From positions 1 to 64,000 of the forward strand of contig JAFWNM010000007.1 in NCBI GenBank assembly GCA_017510335.1: a stretch of 64,000 bases of DNA, read 5' to 3'. Below the pieces are notes generated by a model. The model was not told the DNA's origin, searched no databases, and was given only the letters and a program-made list of their open reading frames with translations. Both the position numbers and the translations under genes were made by a program. The DNA is from Paracoccaceae bacterium. GTDB lineage: Bacteria; Pseudomonadota; Alphaproteobacteria; Rhodobacterales; Rhodobacteraceae. Positions 18,475-28,212 of the stretch are shown here, piece after piece (within the stretch, counting starts at the first letter, position 1; every line of letters starts with the position of its first letter).

Positions 18475-18640
18475 AATACCCCCGGCACGGCAAGCGGGCC
18501 TCAAGGTCATTTGACACCCGATCAAGGCGCATGTCGATCTTGTCGAAGGTTTGGCTTGCCTCGGGTTTTTTGCCCCCCAGAAGGGTTGCGAACATTGCGC
18601 CAATGCGAAAGCCCTCAGTATCGTTTTGAAAACTGGCCAT
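18464..18640 (-). CDS. Small hypothetical protein convergent with mipZ
   Basis: A 58-residue frame starts at the ATG at 18640, 5 bases after a strong GGGGA ribosome binding site, and ends inside the 3' end of mipZ. The sequence begins MASFQNDTEGFRIGAMFATL and then forms a charged amphipathic helix (FDKIDMRLDRVSNDLEARL). No family is recognised. The ribosome binding site and helix pattern make it more than a chance frame. Longer upstream starts in the same frame lack such a site. Confidence 0.45.
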   Translation of the reverse strand: MASFQNDTEGFRIGAMFATLLGGKKPEASQTFDKIDMRLDRVSNDLEARLPCRGYFRH

Positions 18641-18856
18641 TTTGTTCCCCTTTGCATTCCCGTTCCGGCGCGTATGTCCTGCGGGAAACCTGCCTTCCCT
18701 TATGCACGCCATGCTCTGGGGAAAAGTCTGGTTAACTGCTGTGGCGGGAATATGGCCTTTGAAGGGACTCTCTGCGGCGCTGCTGTTGACGGTGTTGGGC
18801 CGCACAGAACACCGCCCCAAACATGCCGGATGCTGCCTGCAGACAGTCCTTTTTCG

Positions 18857-19444
18857 TCAAAGTCTGCGGCAGGACCGTAATTGCTGATCATACATTTGCG
18901 CCCGTGACCCGACGCGGTCCGCGACCCCCAGCAACCACGGTTTGGCATTATATGACCCGCGCGCAAAGCCCGTGTGCCCTTCGTGATAGGCAAGATACAG
19001 GTTGCGCGCATCATTCAGCGGAATGCCGTTGCGTTCCCGGGATTTGTTGGAATACCAGCCCACAAAATCGGTTGCGTCCCGGATATTGGTGCGTGTGGCG
19101 CGGCGGTTTCCGGTTTCGCGCTGGTATTCTTCCCATGTGCCGTCAAGTGCTTGCGAATAGCCAAGTGCCGAGGATTGGCGCCCCATTGGGATAACCCCCA
19201 AAGTATATCGCACGGGCGTGCGCGCGTCCCCGATGAAGCGGCTTTCGGCATGGATAATCGCCATCTGGACGGGCACCGCAACGCCCCAGCGCCGCTCTGT
19301 CGCGCGCATTGCAGCGAAATATTGCGGACGTTCCGACGCCAGAAGGCATGCATTGTCCAGATTGCGCGGGGCGGAAAATTCCTGCCTGCCGCCACATGCG
19401 GCCAAAAGGGCCACGACGAAAAGAAGTGCGTATGCTCTGCTCAT
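18857..19444 (-). CDS. Lytic transglycosylase lipoprotein (SLT domain)
   Basis: The 195-residue product has a signal sequence with a lipobox at Cys17 (LLAACG), so it should be anchored in the outer membrane. The rest matches the SLT/lysozyme-like fold: the catalytic Glu67 in IIHAESRF, followed by ALGYSQALDGTWEEYQRETG and the AYHEGHTGFARG segment. Such enzymes cut peptidoglycan between MurNAc and GlcNAc, forming 1,6-anhydroMurNAc. It faces away from the motB-flagellar block, with 200 bases between them. A role in letting the flagellum through the wall is possible but not shown. Confidence 0.88.
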   Translation of the reverse strand: MSRAYALLFVVALLAACGGRQEFSAPRNLDNACLLASERPQYFAAMRATERRWGVAVPVQMAIIHAESRFIGDARTPVRYTLGVIPMGRQSSALGYSQALDGTWEEYQRETGNRRATRTNIRDATDFVGWYSNKSRERNGIPLNDARNLYLAYHEGHTGFARGSYNAKPWLLGVADRVGSRAQMYDQQLRSCRRL

Positions 19445-19644
19445 GACTGCCTCGGACTTTTTCTTTCACCATATCGGATTTTGCGCTGAATGAAAGCCTG
19501 CCTTGGCATGATGCGCCCTGCGAAAGTGGTCATTTCTGCAAATCTGGCGCGTTCGTGAACACCGCAATGTCCGATTTCAGGCCCTTAACGATATTTTCAA
19601 CAACTGCGCATATCCTGCATGACGGGTGAATATAGGTGGGTGTG

Positions 19645-20433
19645 ATGCAGAAAACTGACAATGTCAGACCGATAATTATTAAGCGCAAGAAAGTCGTCAG
19701 TGGCGGGGGCCACCACGGTGGCGCGTGGAAGGTGGCCTATGCGGATTTCGTGACCGCGATGATGGCGTTTTTCCTGATGCTGTGGTTGCTGGGGTCGGCG
19801 GATGATGAACAGCGCAAGGGCATCGCTGATTATTTTGCCCCCACGCTTAGTTTTCAAAGCAGGTCTTCGGGCGCGGATGGCGTTCTTGGGGGCGAGTCCA
19901 TGTCGGAAGAAACATCTGTTACCGATGACACTGCCAGTCGCAACCAGATGGAGGGTGAGGACACCTTGCTTGAAGAACTGGCTGAAACATTTCAGGCCAT
20001 GTCGGGCCAAAGCGCGCAATATGAACAAGCGATGCAGCATGTTAATATCAAGCTGACAGATGAAGGCCTTGTCGTCGAAATTTTCGATCTGCCTGAGTCC
20101 CACCTGTTTGACCCGCGCAGTGCGCAGGCCAATCCGGTATTGGTTCTTGTGCTGGATGTGCTGCGCGATGTGTTCGGGATGGTCACCAACCCGGTTGCCA
20201 TCAACGCGCATTCCGCGGCCTTTCCGTCCGTGGTGCTAGAAAATCCGGTCTGGACGCTGACGGTGGAGCGCGCGCAAACGGTGCGGGAATTGCTGACCAA
20301 TGGCGGCTTGGCCGAGGCGCGCATGCACCGCGTGACCGGGCATGCCGACCGCAGCCTGGCGCTGGCAACAAACGCCATGGACGTGCGCAATAACCGTCTT
20401 GAAATCATCTTGTTGCGCACGACGCGCAGCTAG
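19645..20433 (+). CDS. motB: Flagellar motor stator protein MotB
   Basis: MotB anchors the proton-driven stator to peptidoglycan. The 262-residue protein from the ATG at 19645 has a basic N-terminus (IIIKRKKV), a GGGHHGGAWKVAYADF motif with the proton-binding Asp, and a single membrane helix AMMAFFLMLWLL. A C-terminal OmpA-like peptidoglycan-binding domain follows (VRELLTNGGLAEARMHRVTG). A GTG at 19636 is a possible start, but AGGTGG is better spaced for 19645. motA is not in the window. flgE begins 74 bases downstream. Confidence 0.93.
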   Translation: MQKTDNVRPIIIKRKKVVSGGGHHGGAWKVAYADFVTAMMAFFLMLWLLGSADDEQRKGIADYFAPTLSFQSRSSGADGVLGGESMSEETSVTDDTASRNQMEGEDTLLEELAETFQAMSGQSAQYEQAMQHVNIKLTDEGLVVEIFDLPESHLFDPRSAQANPVLVLVLDVLRDVFGMVTNPVAINAHSAAFPSVVLENPVWTLTVERAQTVRELLTNGGLAEARMHRVTGHADRSLALATNAMDVRNNRLEIILLRTTRS

Positions 20434-20507
20434 CGCTGCGAATTAGCGTGTTATTAACGCAGTCGGGTCAGAATGCAGATAAGAATCATACTATAGATGG
20501 AGCGGAT

Positions 20508-21821
20508 ATGAGCATTTCGTCGTCGATGAACGCGGGCATTGCTGGGTTGCGAGCACATTCAAGCCGCTTGGGCACGATTTCGGACAATATCGCGAATTCT
20601 GCGACTTTGGGGTACCGGCGATCGGAAACGTCATTTCATTCCATGGTTGTCGGCTCTGGAATCGCGGGTCAGGGGGCCTATTCCGCAGGCGGTGTTCGGT
20701 CCACCTCCATCAAGCTGGTGGACCAGGGCGGGTCATTGGTAGGGACGCAGAACGCCACCGACCTGGCAATCACCGGGCGCGGTTTCCTTCCTGTGACGAC
20801 GGAACTGGGCGCGCGGCTGACCGACGGAACTGCGCCGCTGTTTTTATCATCAACCGGATCGTTCCGGCTGGACAACAGTGGCGTCATGCGCGATCCCGCA
20901 GGCAACGCCCTGCTGGGTTGGCCGGTGAATGCAGACGGGGTCATGCCGGTCACGCCGCGCGACAAGGCGTCGGGCTTGCGGCCCATCACTGTGGATATGA
21001 ACCAGAAGGCTTCTGTTGCGACCAGTATTGTGAACCTTGGCGTGAACTTGCCCGCGTCGGCCACCTTGCCCAGCGCATCAGGTGACCCGGAGGCGGTGCT
21101 GATCGACTATTTCAACCCGGTCGGGTTGCCCGGTAAGCTGGAGCTGGTGTTTACCCCGGAGATTGACGCAGCAGGGGCGACAAACAGATGGTCAGTTTCC
21201 TTCACAGAACAGGATACAGGTGAAGCGCTGGGAACATATACCATTCAGTTCAATGACACGCCCGGGCTTGGCGGAACCCTGCAATCCATCACAAGAACCA
21301 GTGTCGAAGGGACAGATTATGATACTGATACCGGATCTTTCGGCATCTCGATAGCTGGGCAACCGGTTAGCGTTTTTGCCGGATTCTACGGTCAGAATGA
21401 AGGCATGGTTCAGCGCGGCACGAGCTTTGCGCCGACGGGGATTGACCAGAACGGCTTTGGCTCCAGCACGATAATCGGGCTGACAGTTGACGCTGCCGGC
21501 AACCTGGATGCTGTCTATGACCAGGGTTTCAGAAGAACGCTGTTCCGCATCCCGATCGTTGATGTCCCAACCCCCAATGGCCTGACAGCAAAGAATAACC
21601 AGCTCTTTCAGGTGTCGCGTGACAGTGGGCCGTTTTACTTGTGGGATGCGGGAACCGGCCCCGTTGGCGAAATTTCCAGCTACGCCTTGCAGGAATCCGC
21701 GACTGATGTTGCAGCGGAACTGACCGCGTTGATCCAGACACAGCGGGCCTATTCCTCGAACGCGAAGGTCATTCAGACCGTGGACGAAATGATCCAGGAA
21801 ACAACCAACATTAAACGTTGA
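20508..21821 (+). CDS. flgE: Flagellar hook protein FlgE
   Basis: FlgE polymerises into the flagellar hook. The 437-residue product from the ATG at 20508 (GGAG 5 bases upstream) begins MSISSSMNAGIAGLRAHSSR. It carries the rod/hook N-terminal motif ISDNIANSATLGYRRSETSF and ends with the matching C-terminal coiled-coil motif (AELTALIQTQRAYSSNAKVI). The central variable domain is of ordinary length. flgK, flgL and flgI follow with short gaps or overlaps, forming one transcription unit. Confidence 0.95.
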   Translation: MSISSSMNAGIAGLRAHSSRLGTISDNIANSATLGYRRSETSFHSMVVGSGIAGQGAYSAGGVRSTSIKLVDQGGSLVGTQNATDLAITGRGFLPVTTELGARLTDGTAPLFLSSTGSFRLDNSGVMRDPAGNALLGWPVNADGVMPVTPRDKASGLRPITVDMNQKASVATSIVNLGVNLPASATLPSASGDPEAVLIDYFNPVGLPGKLELVFTPEIDAAGATNRWSVSFTEQDTGEALGTYTIQFNDTPGLGGTLQSITRTSVEGTDYDTDTGSFGISIAGQPVSVFAGFYGQNEGMVQRGTSFAPTGIDQNGFGSSTIIGLTVDAAGNLDAVYDQGFRRTLFRIPIVDVPTPNGLTAKNNQLFQVSRDSGPFYLWDAGTGPVGEISSYALQESATDVAAELTALIQTQRAYSSNAKVIQTVDEMIQETTNIKR

Positions 21822-21853
21822 TCTTGTCCTTTCATTGCAGAAGGTAACTTGCC

Positions 21854-23299
21854 ATGTCTTTGTCGACAGCGCTCCATTCAGCGGCCAGCGGGCTGCAAAT
21901 CTCATCGCGTGGCGCGCAGGTCGTGGCCGACAATATTGCAAACGCCAATACCGAAGGGTTTGGCGTGCGCTCCTTAACGCAAGCGTCGCGTGTTACGGGC
22001 AGTGCTGGCAGCGGGGTCATGATGACGGGCATCGCCCGCGACTCGGACCCTGCGCTTCTGACCGAAATTCGCGGGGCCAATGCGGCGCAGGCAAAGACAG
22101 CGAATCTTATGGATTTCTGGACCGGTATGGAATCCGGCATCGGCATTCCAGGCGAGGCAGGCGCGCTCGCAACGCGCATCACCAGTCTGGAAAGCGCGTT
22201 CAAGCAAGCGTCAATGCAGCCGGAATCCACCTCGGCATTGCAAAAGATCGTGCAAGCGTCAGATAGCCTTGTCACCAAACTCAATGACATCGACAGCGGC
22301 CTGCAACTGTCGCGCGACCGCGCCGACGCAAGCATCGATCATGATGTAAACAAGCTGAATTCCATTTTCGAGCAAGTCGATAAGCTTAATTCCGACATAG
22401 CGCGCCAGAGGCTCGCAGGGGGGTATCCGCACGCACTGGAAGATATGCGCCAAAATCTGATCGACCAGGCCTCATCTATGATCCCGCTGAAAGAGATTAC
22501 CCGCCCCGATGGGCGCTCCATGCTCATGGGGGCGGATGGGACGATTTTTGTTGACCGGAACTTTACGCGCATTGAATTCCAGCGCACCCCGTCCCCCACC
22601 GCTGGCGAATCCGTGGCGTCGGGCGACCTTGGGCGCCTTGTCATCAACGGACGCACTGTCGGCGCGACGAGTCCTTTGCTGCAATCGGGCAGCATCGGCA
22701 GTGCATTTGAAATCCGCGACGTGCTTGCCCCGCAGATGCAACAGCAGTTAGATGAATTCTCCGCTGATCTTGTCAGCAGATTCGCCGATCCCGGGCTTGA
22801 TCCCAGCATCCCTGCAGGGGCTTTTGGATTGTTTGCTGTGGCAAATGAAACCACACTGCCCGTTGACTTGGCCGGCATATCGGGCCGGCTGGTCGTCAAC
22901 CCGGCGGTCACCCCGCAAGACAGCAGTAACGCCTGGCGCATAAGGGACGGGCTTTATGCCGCAGCACCTGGTGCTGTGGCTGAAAATGTTGTCATTTCCG
23001 GAATGATTGATGCGCTTTCTTCTTTCTCGGCTGTCGGTGCAGGCAGCGGGCCCAACGCTGATGTTCATGGCCATGCGTCCGCATTTCTTTCCCAGACCGC
23101 TACGCAGCGACTGATTGTCGAAACCGAGACTGCCTATACATCCGGTCGCGTTGCAGCCCTTCAGGAATTGCTTGGCGCGCGTGGTGTGGATACCGACGCC
23201 GAACTCCAGAAACTCCTTGTTCTGGAAAAATCCTATGCTGCAAACGCACGTGTCATGGCCGCTGCCGATAGCATGCTGCGCACTTTGTTGGAGATGTAA
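21854..23299 (+). CDS. flgK: Flagellar hook-associated protein 1, FlgK
   Basis: FlgK forms the first hook-filament junction ring. The 481-residue product opens with MSLSTALHSAASGLQISSRG and the NIANANTEGFGVRS motif of rod/hook proteins. The FlgK-type helical region follows (VNKLNSIFEQVDKLNSDIAR). It closes with ELQKLLVLEKSYAANARVMA, the terminal coiled-coil. It starts 32 bases after flgE and ends 1 base before flgL. Confidence 0.95.
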   Translation: MSLSTALHSAASGLQISSRGAQVVADNIANANTEGFGVRSLTQASRVTGSAGSGVMMTGIARDSDPALLTEIRGANAAQAKTANLMDFWTGMESGIGIPGEAGALATRITSLESAFKQASMQPESTSALQKIVQASDSLVTKLNDIDSGLQLSRDRADASIDHDVNKLNSIFEQVDKLNSDIARQRLAGGYPHALEDMRQNLIDQASSMIPLKEITRPDGRSMLMGADGTIFVDRNFTRIEFQRTPSPTAGESVASGDLGRLVINGRTVGATSPLLQSGSIGSAFEIRDVLAPQMQQQLDEFSADLVSRFADPGLDPSIPAGAFGLFAVANETTLPVDLAGISGRLVVNPAVTPQDSSNAWRIRDGLYAAAPGAVAENVVISGMIDALSSFSAVGAGSGPNADVHGHASAFLSQTATQRLIVETETAYTSGRVAALQELLGARGVDTDAELQKLLVLEKSYAANARVMAAADSMLRTLLEM

Positions 23300-23300
23300 G

Positions 23301-24305
23301 ATGAAACCGCTTGCTCTTGGTGATATGGCGCGCAGTCATGCTTTAAGACAGAACAGCAATAGCGTGAAACGTCAGATGACGTCATTGCAGCAAGAGCTGA
23401 TTACCGGGCAGGTCAATGACAAGTTGCGCCGCAGCGGTGGGGACACGGCGCTGTTGACCAGTTTGCAGCGGTCACTTGCGCTTGCGGCAACAAACAAGGC
23501 GAACACAGCCGCAATCTCGACCTATCTGAACACCCAGCAAGAAGCGCTCAGCAGGGTTTCGGATATTGTCCAGGATAAGGCCGCATATCTGATCAGACCC
23601 GAGCTGTACTCAACGGACGACCGCGTGGCAGGGGCTATTGATCGCGTGGACGGGGCGCTGCGCGATATCACAACTCTTCTGAACACAAAAATCGGCGGGA
23701 AAAGTATTTTTGCGGGCAACAACAGCGACAGCCCCGCCTTGCGCGATGTTGACGCCATGATCAGCGACATTGTCAGCACCATTCCCGCCGGCGCGGATTC
23801 TCAGACCATCAACCAGCTTGTATCGGACTGGTTTGCCCCGGGCGGGGGGTTCGAGAGTGATGATTACCTTGGCGGGCCAGAAAAAACCGGCAATATCAAC
23901 CTTGGAAACGGGAATAACCTACAGCTGAACCTGACAGCGAGTGATGAGGCAATTCGCGGCATCCTGACCGAATTGGCGAAGGGCGCAGCGTTAAAACAGG
24001 GGCTGCTGTCCGGACAACCGGAGCAGCAACGCCAGATGCTGCAAGATATTGGCATAAACCTGTTCTCGGCCATGTCGGCCTTTGAAAATACCCAAGAAAA
24101 CCTTGGGCTGAAGCAGGCCTATACTGAAAAAGCGCTGGTGGAAGCGGACGCATCCTATACATCTTCGCAGATTGCATTGAACACCATGCTGGCTGTCGAT
24201 GAATATGATGTCGCGTCGCGTCTGCAGGATGCCATGGCCAGGCTGGATAAAATCTACCTGATGACCGCCCGACTGTCGCGCCTCTCGTTGAGTGAATATC
24301 TATGA
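23301..24305 (+). CDS. flgL: Flagellar hook-associated protein 3, FlgL
   Basis: FlgL connects FlgK to the flagellin filament. The 334-residue product starts at the ATG at 23301, with GGAG about 8 bases upstream inside the flgK end. It has flagellin-like helical ends: the N-terminus contains VKRQMTSLQQELITGQVND and the C-terminus SYTSSQIALNTMLAVDEYD. The middle is a shorter variable domain with KIGGKSIFAGNNSDSPAL, a motif typical of FlgL. An in-frame start inside flgK is rejected because it would add unrelated residues. It overlaps flgI by 4 bases. Confidence 0.92.
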   Translation: MKPLALGDMARSHALRQNSNSVKRQMTSLQQELITGQVNDKLRRSGGDTALLTSLQRSLALAATNKANTAAISTYLNTQQEALSRVSDIVQDKAAYLIRPELYSTDDRVAGAIDRVDGALRDITTLLNTKIGGKSIFAGNNSDSPALRDVDAMISDIVSTIPAGADSQTINQLVSDWFAPGGGFESDDYLGGPEKTGNINLGNGNNLQLNLTASDEAIRGILTELAKGAALKQGLLSGQPEQQRQMLQDIGINLFSAMSAFENTQENLGLKQAYTEKALVEADASYTSSQIALNTMLAVDEYDVASRLQDAMARLDKIYLMTARLSRLSLSEYL

Positions 24306-25411
24306 GATACGCCCGAATATTCGCCCTTTGGGTGTCGATTCTTCTGTCGGCGCTGACCCCTGCGCTTGCGCAAACAAGGTTGAAAGACATTGTTGAATTT
24401 GACGGTGTGCGCGGAAATGACCTGATAGGGTATGGCCTGGTTGTGGGCCTCAATGGCACAGGCGACGGTGTGCGAAATTCTCCGTTCACCGAAGAAATCA
24501 TGGTCACAATTCTTGAACGTCTGGGCGTAAATGTAACGGGCGAACAGTTCCGGCCCCGCAATGTTGCAGCCGTCATTGTCACGGCGTCCTTGCCGCCATT
24601 CGCGCGTGCGGGATCGCGCATTGATGTTTCCGTCTCCGCGATCGGGGATGCCTCCAGCCTTCATGGCGGAACGCTTGTGATGACCCCGCTGAACGGCGCT
24701 GACGGGAATATCTATGCGGTGGCGCAAGGGGGCATCCTTTCCGGGGGCGTCAGCATCGCAGGAGAGGCCGCCGCCGAAATCCGCGGTGTTCCGACAGCTG
24801 GTGTTATTCCCTTTGGCGGAAGAATAGAACGAGAAGTCGATTTCGTTCTTGGGTCCCTCCGGACGCTACGCCTGTCGTTGCGAAACGCTGATTTCTCGAC
24901 GGCCGAAACGATTGAGAGAGCAATCAATACCCAATTCCAGCGCAGCATTGCAACCATGCTGGATAGCGGAACGGTCGAGATTGACGTATCGCGCGCCAAT
25001 GTTGCCTCTACGGCGCATTTGATCAGCCAGATCGAAAACATTCTGGTTGTTCCGCAAACGCGCGCGCGTGTCGTCATGGACCAGCGGTCCGGCACGGTCG
25101 TGATAGGGAGTGATGTCCAAATCAGCCATGTTGCAGTCTCTCAAGGGACATTGACGTTGCGGGTTCAAGAAGCGCCTGTGGTTGTTCAGCCAAACCCTTT
25201 TGCGGCGGGTGAGGCGATCGTTGTTCCAAGAACCCAAGTCGGGATCGAGGATAATGCAGAGCTCGCTTTGTTTGAATTGCCTGCGGCAACGACCCTGACG
25301 GACGTTGTTGAAGGTCTGACCGCCCTGGGCGTGGGGCCAAGGGAACTGATTGATTTGCTTAGCACAATCCATGCTGCCGGTGCCCTACATGCGGATTTGA
25401 TTGTGCGGTAG
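24302..25411 (+). CDS. flgI: Flagellar P-ring protein FlgI
   Basis: FlgI forms the P-ring around the rod in the peptidoglycan layer. The 369-residue precursor has a Sec signal peptide (residues 1-23, ending ALTPALA). The family-defining segment RLKDIVEFDGVRGNDLIGYG and the GLNGTGDG motif follow. The C-terminus has the usual LTDVVEGLTALGVGPRELID. It is the last intact flagellar gene here. In related Rhodobacteraceae more flagellar genes often continue, but here the flagellar block stops and decayed DNA follows. Confidence 0.96.
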   Translation: MRYARIFALWVSILLSALTPALAQTRLKDIVEFDGVRGNDLIGYGLVVGLNGTGDGVRNSPFTEEIMVTILERLGVNVTGEQFRPRNVAAVIVTASLPPFARAGSRIDVSVSAIGDASSLHGGTLVMTPLNGADGNIYAVAQGGILSGGVSIAGEAAAEIRGVPTAGVIPFGGRIEREVDFVLGSLRTLRLSLRNADFSTAETIERAINTQFQRSIATMLDSGTVEIDVSRANVASTAHLISQIENILVVPQTRARVVMDQRSGTVVIGSDVQISHVAVSQGTLTLRVQEAPVVVQPNPFAAGEAIVVPRTQVGIEDNAELALFELPAATTLTDVVEGLTALGVGPRELIDLLSTIHAAGALHADLIVR

Positions 25412-25448
25412 CGCGTTTGCACGCGAAGGTGTCTGATATGCGCCTTGG

Positions 25449-25482
25449 CCTACCATCGCTGTCAACGTGACGCTTTGGTAGG
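25449..25482 (+). repeat. Inverted repeat downstream of flgI
   Basis: CCTACCA (25449-25455) and TGGTAGG (25476-25482) form a 7-bp stem. Inside, GTCA and TGAC form a second short stem around ACG. No T-run follows, so it is either a weak flgI terminator or an insertion-element end. Confidence 0.5.
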
Positions 25483-26242
25483 GCAGTCGTGGTTTTCGGA
25501 ATGGGCCAGCGCGCCGGGCGCGCAGTCTTCAACTTACTGAAGTGCTTGGCGCGCTTGAACGGGTGTTTTATTGCCACGCGATGGGTGTGGCCTGGCATCG
25601 GTTGATGGGTGCGCGACTGACCTGCCCCTATTTTCAGGGCAACTCCTAAGCCGAGGCTATTCACGTTTCATGTGCCAGTATTTGGCGGCATGGGCAATGG
25701 GCATAGGCGCGCCCCCGATCTTTCGCACCCGCCATCCAGCTTGGCCTGACCGCCACGCGCCAAGCCAGTGCATCCACTTTTGACTACGACAACCCTTCTT
25801 GAAGATATCCCGCCAAGCAGTGATGAAGATCATAAGCCAAGGCTGAAGATCAAGATCAGGCTTGCCGATAGCAAGACCCGTCCGCCTGCTGCATCGCGCG
25901 CACACCTTACTGGTCGCCGGAAGGTAACCCGATCTTTGCGGCGGCGTTCATGGATTGCCTGTCCCGTGCTCTATCCGGATTGTTCACTGACGAAGATCAA
26001 CGGCGAAAGGTCTGAAGTCATCCCGATAGTCCTGAAACACTCCTGCGGCGGCAGGCCGATCGAGGGCAATAGCCTTTGCATCAATCCTCAATCATGGTTG
26101 CGATCGAAGCTGGTTGCAGCAAAAGCTGAACAGACGTGACGAAAAGGGCTATGTCATTGTTTCGACAGCGGCAATGCCCTTTCTACGGTTTCCTCTGCAA
26201 TCCATTTGGCAGGTCTGCCCGTGTTCTGGAACCGGAAGGGGA

Positions 26243-26545
26243 TCACATCCGGGGCACCCGGATGGGGTCATCAATCCCGCGCCCCACAAACCAGCGGAAC
26301 ATCAGGCTGGAATGCATTTGCTCCATCAACTGCCGCTTGGACCTGAGCGAGAGCAGGATTTGCAGCAGGCGTGCCCGGATCAGCCGCTCCGGCGGGATCG
26401 AGGAGGGGGGGGCGAAATCGATGTAAAGCGCCTCGATTTCTGCATCGAAGCTGGCGCGCGCGTGATTAACTACCCGCCGGATCTTGCGCAAAGGGTGCCG
26501 CTTCGCATACCCCGTGGACGTCATTGCCGGCCTGCCATGGTGCAA
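26243..26545 (-). pseudogene. IS5/IS1182-like transposase N-terminal fragment
   Basis: This 100-residue frame contains HPLRKIRRVVNHARASFDAE, then SIPPERLIRARLLQILLSLR and FRWFVGRGIDDP. These match in order the N-terminal domain of IS5/IS1182-type transposases. In an intact enzyme this domain is followed by a DDE catalytic domain of about 200 residues. Here the frame ends soon after the GIDDP motif, with no DDE region in any frame nearby. The usual N-terminal start (a SYVDLE-like motif) is also missing. It is a dead fragment. Confidence 0.75.
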
Positions 26546-26553
26546 CCGGCCTG

Positions 26554-28212
26554 CTATATGTCGGTCAAGCGGCTGTTCAGCAACTCCCCGCGTTTGCTAA
26601 GCAGCGGGTAGCCGATCATGGCGAAAGAGGTGTTCAAGGATTTGAACGCGCGCAAAAGTTCAAGGTGGATTGCGCTTGTTTCGATCGATTCCGCCAATCC
26701 TTGACGCAGCCGTTCCAGATGGCGCGATTGCAGGTCGCGCGCGATATTTCTGACATTTTCCTTTTCTGCAACCAGTTCGCGCGCAAGGCCCACATCTTCG
26801 GACATCAACACAGCAATCCCTTGTTGGACATTGCGCAGCACAAGGTCGTGAAAATCCCCAAGCTCGCGCCAGCCATCTTTGGAAAAATTCAGGTTCTCCA
26901 TGGACTTGCGGCGCGCAAGTTCGACGGCTTTGCGCGCGATCATGTCGGCGCCGGCTTCCAGGTTCATGGCCGTCGCGGAAAGTTCGAAAGCCCGCGTGCC
27001 AATATCGTCTTCCCCTTCGCGGTTGCGCACCTTGGACAGGTAAATCCGCACATCCAGTGACCGGCTTTCCACCTGATCCAGGGCGTCTTGCAGTCTTTTG
27101 GCGGCAATATCGTCAAAGTTTTCGAACAGGGGAAGGACCTGCCGCATCATGGTTTCAATGCGGCTTCCCATGTCCACAAGCTCGCGCACGGCGCAGGCAT
27201 AGGCGCGGGCTGGCTGGTTCTGCACAGCGGGATCAAGCGCTGTGCGGGCCATTTCGGTGGTGTGGGAAGCGGATGTGTCGGACACAAGCGCTTGCATAAG
27301 GCGCATGATGGGGGAAACCAATGGCAGGCATATTGCCAGCAAGATGGCATTGAACAACAGGTGCAGGTGCAACGCCTGCACCCCGGCATCTGCGCCCAGC
27401 AGGTGAACGGGAAATTGTCCGGCCGCGATGATCCACAGCACCAATGCAGCCCCGCCCCCGCGCAGCGCAAGATTGGCCCAGATAACCCTGCGCACTGCGA
27501 CATCAGATTTTAGCGTCAGCAACACCGCAATCACGGCCCCGCCCATGTTCGCGCCAAGAACCATGGCAAAGGCGGCCACCGGCGGCAGTGCCCCCTGCGC
27601 GGCCAACGTGGCGAACAACAAGACTGCCGCGACACTGGAATGCACCAGCCACGCAAACGCCGCCGCCAGCAAAAAGGCACTCAGCAGATCATTGGCCAGA
27701 TACAGCATGACGCTGCGCGCCCCGGGGCTGTCGACCAGTGGCAGGCTGGCCGCGCGGATCAGGTCCAGTGACAAGAACACCAGCGCCAGACCGATCATGA
27801 TGCGCCCGATCTGGCGCAGGCGTCGGCGTGAACTGCGCAGGAATATCAGCACCCCACCCAACAACAAAACCGGGGTGATACCGCCCAGCCGCGAACTCAT
27901 GATAAGCGCCACCACCGCCGACCCCAGATCGGCCCCCAGCACGATGGCCATGCCCGCCATACTGCCAATGGTTCCCGCCGAAACAAAACCGGCCATCAGC
28001 ATGGCCACGGCTGTTGAACTTTGCAGCAGCACCGCAGCGCCCGCCCCGCTTGCCGCCGCCGAAATGCGGTTGGACGTGGAGCGCCGCAGCCACAGGCGCA
28101 ATTGCCCGCCAAAAGCGCGTTCGAACCCCGTCCGCACCAACCGCACAGCCCAGATCAACAGCGCCGCCGCGCCAGCCATGTTCAGGATAAAAAGAATGGG
28201 CGATGTTTCCAT
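26554..28212 (-). CDS. Na/Pi-cotransporter family protein with PhoU-like tail
   Basis: The 552-residue product from the ATG at 28212 begins METSPILFILNMAGAAALLI and has about eight membrane helices. It contains the two QSSTA-type repeats of the NptA/Na-Pi cotransporter family (AAVLLQSSTAVAMLMAGFVS and AWLVHSSVAAVLLFATLAA). The C-terminal 200 residues are helical and charged, like the PhoU-type domain of these proteins. The predicted role is sodium-coupled phosphate movement across the inner membrane or phosphate-status control. The open frame extends far upstream on the minus strand, but that part is antisense to other genes and is rejected. The ribosome binding site is weak (CGGGA). Confidence 0.88.
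   Translation of the reverse strand: METSPILFILNMAGAAALLIWAVRLVRTGFERAFGGQLRLWLRRSTSNRISAAASGAGAAVLLQSSTAVAMLMAGFVSAGTIGSMAGMAIVLGADLGSAVVALIMSSRLGGITPVLLLGGVLIFLRSSRRRLRQIGRIMIGLALVFLSLDLIRAASLPLVDSPGARSVMLYLANDLLSAFLLAAAFAWLVHSSVAAVLLFATLAAQGALPPVAAFAMVLGANMGGAVIAVLLTLKSDVAVRRVIWANLALRGGGAALVLWIIAAGQFPVHLLGADAGVQALHLHLLFNAILLAICLPLVSPIMRLMQALVSDTSASHTTEMARTALDPAVQNQPARAYACAVRELVDMGSRIETMMRQVLPLFENFDDIAAKRLQDALDQVESRSLDVRIYLSKVRNREGEDDIGTRAFELSATAMNLEAGADMIARKAVELARRKSMENLNFSKDGWRELGDFHDLVLRNVQQGIAVLMSEDVGLARELVAEKENVRNIARDLQSRHLERLRQGLAESIETSAIHLELLRAFKSLNTSFAMIGYPLLSKRGELLNSRLTDI

Larger units (their letters stand above)
25412..26553. other. Decayed DNA with mobile-element remnants after flgI
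   Basis: About 1.1 kb holds no intact gene. Frames on both strands are short and broken. One fragment on the minus strand at 26243-26545 clearly resembles the N-terminus of an IS5/IS1182-like transposase. Another broken plus-strand stretch near 25905-25995 reads GNPIFAAAFMDCLSRALSGL before a stop; I could not place it. Base composition is more AT-rich than the flanks in places. This looks like the residue of one or more insertions at the end of the flagellar block. Confidence 0.6.

Noticed and set aside
25768-26139. 123-residue plus-strand frame in the decayed region
   Set aside because: No ribosome binding site, no family resemblance, and the stretch is full of broken frames.
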